Assembly: GCA_016210285.1 (NCBI GenBank)
Contig: JACQUN010000141.1
Span: 1 to 10,192, forward strand
Length of the DNA: 10,192 bases
From: Chloroflexota bacterium
GTDB taxonomy: Bacteria; Chloroflexota; Dehalococcoidia; UBA1127; JACQUN01
Direction of reading: 5' to 3'
Shown here piece by piece: positions 6,923 to 10,192 of this stretch. Made by a program: the position numbers and the translations under genes. The notes beneath the pieces are model-generated. The model had not been told where the DNA came from and searched no databases. It was given only the letters and a program-made list of their open reading frames with translations. The number at the start of each line of letters is the position of its first letter. Position 1 is the first letter of the stretch.

Positions 6923-6927
6923 AGGAG
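6923..6927 (+). promoter_or_regulatory. Ribosome binding site deciding the GTG start of the second CoA-transferase
   Basis: AGGAG lies six bases before the GTG at 6934. It supports that non-ATG start, from which the protein begins directly with the family's N-terminal LKGVRVLEMGQ strand. Confidence 0.7.
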
Positions 6928-6933
6928 TCTTGC

Positions 6934-8367
6934 GTGCCGCTTCCCCTCAAAGGCGTCCGCGTCCTGGAGATGGGCCAGCTCCTGGCCGTGCCATATCTGA
7001 TCAGGCTCCTGGCCGATATGGGGGCGGAGGTCATCAAGGTGGAGTCCTGCGTCCGGCTGGACCCACACCGCACCTCGGTCTTTTACGACAACACCCCAGG
7101 AGAAGCCTTCTGGGACCGCACTGCCAACTACAACGACCAGAACCGCAACAAGCTGGGCATCACCCTGGACCTGACCAAGCCCGAGGGCGGGCGGCTCTTC
7201 CGCTCCCTGGTGGCGGTCAGCGACCTCTTCTGCGAGAACTTCACGCCCAGGGTCATGCGCAACTTCCGCATGGAATACCAGGACCTCCGGCGCATCCGCC
7301 CCGACCTCATCATGCTCTCCTCCACCGGCTACGGCTACACCGGCCCGTGGAGCAACTACGGGGCCGTCGGCCCCACCATTGAGGCAGCCTCGGGGCTGGC
7401 CCACGTCTCCGGCTACCCCGGCGAGCCGCCCATCATGCCGGAGATTCCCTACCCTGACTTTGTGGCGGCGGAGCACGGCCTCTTCGCCGTCATGGCCGCC
7501 CTCCACTACCGGGCTCGAACCGGCAGGGGGCAGTTCCTCGACCTCTCCCAGCTCCAGTGCCAGATAGCCATCGCCCCGGAGCCTGTCCTGGACTTTCTCG
7601 CCAACGGGCGGGAGAGCCCACCCCTCGGGGGCAATCGGCACCCTTTTCTGGCCCCCCACGGAGTCTATCCCTGCCTTCCCGAAGCAGTCCCGGGTGGCAG
7701 GGGGCAGATAGACCGCTGGATTGCCATTGCGGTGGGCGCCGACGAGGAGTGGTGGGGCCTGCGCCGGGTTATGGGGGATCCAGCCTGGGCCGGGGAGCGG
7801 CAGTTCGCGGATAGCCTCTCTCGATGGAACCACCGCCAGGCGTTGGACGAGCACCTTGGCGCGTGGACCCAGGAGCAGGAGGCTTTGGAGCTCATGCACC
7901 GCCTCCAGCAGGCGGGAGTGCCCGCCGGGGTAGCCTTCACCAACAGCGACCTGCTCTTTGACCCGCACCTGCGACGCCGTGGCTTCTTTGTCCCAGTCCC
8001 CCACCAGGAGGGGACGGGGATACCTGTCCTTCCCTACCCAGGTCGCCCCTGGGGGCTTCCCGGCTCCCCACCTGCCCCCGCCGACCCGGCCCCGGCCCTG
8101 GGCCAGCACAACCGACAGGTCATTGCCGAGCTGCTTGGGTGGCCGGAACAGGCGCTGGTAATGCTGGAGCAGGAAGGCGTCATCGGCTGGAAGCCCGTCT
8201 CCTTCCCCACGCCCAGGCCCGTCAGCCTTGACACGCTGCTGGAGCAACGCCGCATCGCGGCGTATGAGCCGGGGTTCAAGGAGCGGGTCCGGGTCGCTTC
8301 TACGGCGGCACGGTCGCCATCAGCGCCTCGGCGTCCTCCCGGGAGGGGGCGGCCGCCAGGTAGATGA
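6934..8367 (+). CDS. CaiB/BaiF (family III) CoA-transferase with intact catalytic Asp and an extended basic C-terminal tail
   Basis: The protein has 477 residues, longer than the roughly 400 usual for the family. It opens with LKGVRVLEMGQLLAVPYLIRLLADMGAEVIKVE, followed by NRNKLGITLDL, RIRPDLIMLSSTGYG, the catalytic region YPDFVAA with Asp175 (codon 7456-7458), ARTGRGQFLDLS and the late LGQHNRQVIAELLGW. This is the complete fold. It should therefore be able to form the aspartyl-CoA intermediate, unlike its upstream neighbour. The start is GTG with AGGAG six bases before it. After the usual end near residue 420 there are about 57 additional residues, finishing in an Arg/Pro/Gly-rich tail encoded opposite the 3' end of the lipoprotein gene (68-base tail-to-tail overlap). 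The tail may reflect loss of an older stop codon. The CoA donor and acceptor are unknown. Confidence 0.93.
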   Translation: MPLPLKGVRVLEMGQLLAVPYLIRLLADMGAEVIKVESCVRLDPHRTSVFYDNTPGEAFWDRTANYNDQNRNKLGITLDLTKPEGGRLFRSLVAVSDLFCENFTPRVMRNFRMEYQDLRRIRPDLIMLSSTGYGYTGPWSNYGAVGPTIEAASGLAHVSGYPGEPPIMPEIPYPDFVAAEHGLFAVMAALHYRARTGRGQFLDLSQLQCQIAIAPEPVLDFLANGRESPPLGGNRHPFLAPHGVYPCLPEAVPGGRGQIDRWIAIAVGADEEWWGLRRVMGDPAWAGERQFADSLSRWNHRQALDEHLGAWTQEQEALELMHRLQQAGVPAGVAFTNSDLLFDPHLRRRGFFVPVPHQEGTGIPVLPYPGRPWGLPGSPPAPADPAPALGQHNRQVIAELLGWPEQALVMLEQEGVIGWKPVSFPTPRPVSLDTLLEQRRIAAYEPGFKERVRVASTAARSPSAPRRPPGRGRPPGR

Positions 8368-9286
8368 GGTTTCCCTTGGGCCGCACCACCAGGTGCAGGC
8401 CCTCCTGGCTTGTGTAGTAGGCGTCCACCTCTCCGAGGCGAAACTTCGTCAGGCCAGCCTGGCTCGCGAAGACCCCGAAGGCGGTGGAGACGATGAACCC
8501 CGGGTACTCTGCCTTGCTCACCAGCATGGCGCTGGCCCGCACCTTCTGGAGGGAGGCGATGTCTACCTTCTGAGGAAGCTCCTGGAGGTCGGCAGCGTAG
8601 AGGGCAAAGGCCACCTGGCGCACCCGGGCCGTCTTGAGGGCGTTCAGGATGTCGTCCGGGCTGACCCCCACCTGCGAGAGGAGGGGGCGGAGTTTCGCCT
8701 CATCCAGCAGGGCGAAGCCCGCCGCAACGGGAGGAGCCGACGGGGCCGCAGGCAGGCGTTGGAGAAGTCCCCAGGCGGCTGCCCCCTGCTCCTGAAGGGA
8801 CACCGTCTTCCCCCCTTCCAGTGCCTCTCTGAGCCCTTCCGCCCAGGCGCCTGAGCCCTGGACCAGCAGCAGGCGGTCTCCACGCTGCCGGTGCCAGACC
8901 TCCTTCTGCGTGCTGAGGGCCAGGTCCGCCAGGATGGCGGTCCGTTCATCCTGGAGCACAGCACTGGCGCCAAAAGCCTCGGTGGAAGGGCCAGCCCATG
9001 CAGCCAGGGATCTGAGGCCGAAAGTCCTGGGTAGCCCCGGCAGGGCAGCGCTACCCCCGGCGACGAAGTGGCTGCTTGGGAGGCCCAGGGGACGCTCCCC
9101 TGCACTGGCGTAGATATAGGTGGTGACCTCTACCGGGGGCAGCCCAGCTTCGAGGAATCCCGGAGGCAGCGCAGGGGCTGCCTCCTCCTGGCCGCCGCAG
9201 GCAACCGCCACGAGGAGCAGCAGCGCGGCCAGGGCGACTCCCCTTCCTCCCACTGCAAGGGCCCCGCGAGGGTCAGGCCTGGCCAT
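8300..9286 (-). CDS. Predicted lipoprotein of unknown function
   Basis: The protein has 328 residues. It has a basic N terminus (MARPDPRGALAVGGRG), an Ala/Leu-rich hydrophobic stretch and a lipobox AVAC with Cys30 followed by GGQEE, so it should be lipidated and anchored on the outer face of the cytoplasmic membrane. The mature part begins with an Ala/Pro linker. It contains SSHFVAGGS, DERTAILADLALS, GVSPDDILNALKTARVRQVAFALYA and a C-terminal RPKGNLIYLAAAPSREDAEALMATVPP. I recognise no enzymatic motif or family. The ATG at 9286 is three bases after the uvrB stop, so the two genes are very likely co-transcribed, although a link to DNA repair is not implied. Its stop lies inside the end of the converging CoA-transferase gene. 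Confidence 0.82.
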   Translation of the reverse strand: MARPDPRGALAVGGRGVALAALLLLVAVACGGQEEAAPALPPGFLEAGLPPVEVTTYIYASAGERPLGLPSSHFVAGGSAALPGLPRTFGLRSLAAWAGPSTEAFGASAVLQDERTAILADLALSTQKEVWHRQRGDRLLLVQGSGAWAEGLREALEGGKTVSLQEQGAAAWGLLQRLPAAPSAPPVAAGFALLDEAKLRPLLSQVGVSPDDILNALKTARVRQVAFALYAADLQELPQKVDIASLQKVRASAMLVSKAEYPGFIVSTAFGVFASQAGLTKFRLGEVDAYYTSQEGLHLVVRPKGNLIYLAAAPSREDAEALMATVPP

Positions 9287-9289
9287 CTC

Positions 9290-10192
9290 TCACCGCCTCG
9301 ACCGGGCCAGTGGGTCTTCCTCCAGGGCCAGAAGGCGACGCAGGTCTATGATCTGGTCTCGGAGCAGGGCCGCCTTCTCGAACTCCAGGCTGCGAGCCGC
9401 CTCCTTCATCTGCTTCTCCAGCTCCTTGATGAGCCGTAGGGCGTCGTCTCTCGGCAGCTCGCGCCGGGCGGTGACGTAAGGCGCCTTGGCCTCGGCCACC
9501 TGCCGCACCCGCTCGGTAATGTCCCGCACCGCCTTGCGGATGCCCTTCGGGGTGATGCCATGCTCACGGTTGTGGGTCTCCTGTGCCTGCCGGCGGCGGT
9601 AGGTCTCATCAAGGGCCTGCTTCATGGAGTCGGTGATGGTATCAGCGTACATGATAACGTGGCCGTTCTCGTGGCGGGCGGCGCGGCCAGTCGTCTGGAC
9701 GAGGGAGGTCGCGGAGCGCAGGTAGCCCTCCTTGTCGGCGTCCAGGATGGCCACCAGGCTCACCTCGGGCAGATCCAGCCCCTCCCGCAGCAGGTTGATG
9801 CCCACGACCACGTCGTACACACCCAGGCGCAGGTCGCGGAGGATCTCGCTTCGCTCCAGGGTCTCAATGTCCGAGTGCAGGTAGTGGACCCGGATGCCCA
9901 TCTCCAGGAGGTAGTCTGCCAGCTCCTCGGCCATACGCTTGGTGAGGGTGGTGACCAGGGACCGCTCGCCGCGCTCCACCCGCAGCCTGAGCTGTTCCAG
10001 CAGATGGTCAATCTGGCCGTGGGTGGGCCTGACCTCGATGGTGGGGTCGAGCAGGCCGGTCGGACGAATCAGTTGCTCCACCACCTGCTGGCTCCGCTCC
10101 ATCTCGTATGGCCCCGGCGTGGCCGAGACAAAGACGACCTGGTTGATGCGAGCCTCAAACTCCTGGAAGCTCAGGGGGCGGTTGTCCAGGGC
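9290..10192 (-). CDS. uvrB: Excinuclease ABC subunit B, C-terminal part (5' end beyond the window)
   Basis: UvrB is the helicase-like damage-verification subunit of nucleotide excision repair. It works with UvrA and then UvrC in the cytoplasm. The frame is open to the right edge and reads [13 protein letters not shown] at the window border, so about 300 residues of a protein usually near 660-680 are seen. Visible are VSATPGPYE (about residues 22-30 of the visible part), the motif IV region [17 protein letters not shown], the motif V region [28 protein letters not shown], motif [11 protein letters not shown] (DNA 9671-9697; the usual form is QTIGRAARN, and both arginines are kept), the [12 protein letters not shown] linker and the C-terminal UVR domain ([28 protein letters not shown]) that contacts UvrC. 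The P-loop, beta-hairpin and start lie outside. The lipoprotein gene follows after three bases. Confidence 0.97.
   Translation of the reverse strand, partial: ALDNRPLSFQEFEARINQVVFVSATPGPYEMERSQQVVEQLIRPTGLLDPTIEVRPTHGQIDHLLEQLRLRVERGERSLVTTLTKRMAEELADYLLEMGIRVHYLHSDIETLERSEILRDLRLGVYDVVVGINLLREGLDLPEVSLVAILDADKEGYLRSATSLVQTTGRAARHENGHVIMYADTITDSMKQALDETYRRRQAQETHNREHGITPKGIRKAVRDITERVRQVAEAKAPYVTARRELPRDDALRLIKELEKQMKEAARSLEFEKAALLRDQIIDLRRLLALEEDPLARSRR

Noticed and set aside
6895..8247. Minus-strand open frame of 450 codons opposite the second CoA-transferase
   Set aside because: The plus strand encodes a complete family III CoA-transferase with its catalytic Asp. The antisense frame has no family resemblance.

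Overview
This is a GC-rich bacterial window with tightly packed genes. The most likely source is a Chloroflexota (Dehalococcoidia or SAR202-like) genome or metagenome bin. That guess rests on base composition, on two adjacent family III CoA-transferases beside a Gfo/Idh/MocA oxidoreductase, and on a TTCGACA..GCTCA-type interspersed repeat that I recall from such bins. No rRNA or other taxonomic marker is present, so the phylum is an inference.

Layout. (1) Positions 1-1675, + strand: the TypA/BipA ribosome-associated GTPase, cut at its 5' end by the window edge. (2) Positions 1791-4057, - strand: a two-gene unit. A PLP-dependent class III aminotransferase of the glutamate-1-semialdehyde aminomutase type comes first, and its stop codon overlaps the start of a two-helix membrane sensor-like protein that has no output domain. 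(3) Positions 4058-4330: the only divergent promoter region, with a plausible sigma70-type promoter facing right. (4) Positions 4331-8367, + strand: a Gfo/Idh/MocA oxidoreductase followed by two CaiB/BaiF (family III) CoA-transferases. The gaps hold a covarying inverted repeat pair (5500-5559) and a near-perfect 33-nt palindrome (6862-6894). (5) Positions 8300-10192, - strand: uvrB (C-terminal part only, 5' end outside the window) followed 3 bases later by an unknown lipoprotein. The lipoprotein gene runs tail-to-tail into the second CoA-transferase and overlaps it by 68 bases.

How the genes may work together. The central block (aminotransferase, oxidoreductase, two CoA-transferases) looks like an accessory catabolic or biosynthetic locus flanked by housekeeping genes (typA, uvrB). 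The substrate cannot be read from the sequence. The most interesting point is the CoA-transferase pair. At the position where this family carries its catalytic aspartate, the second protein has Asp175 and the first has Gln174, in an ungapped local alignment. The first also carries an extra segment of about 15 residues encoded by repeat-like DNA. This suggests either an asymmetric two-subunit enzyme with one active-site type or a decaying paralogue. The oxidoreductase is also atypical, with Glu-Trp-Pro in place of Glu-Lys-Pro. I found no CRISPR array, tRNA, transposase or phage gene, and no clear new defence system.
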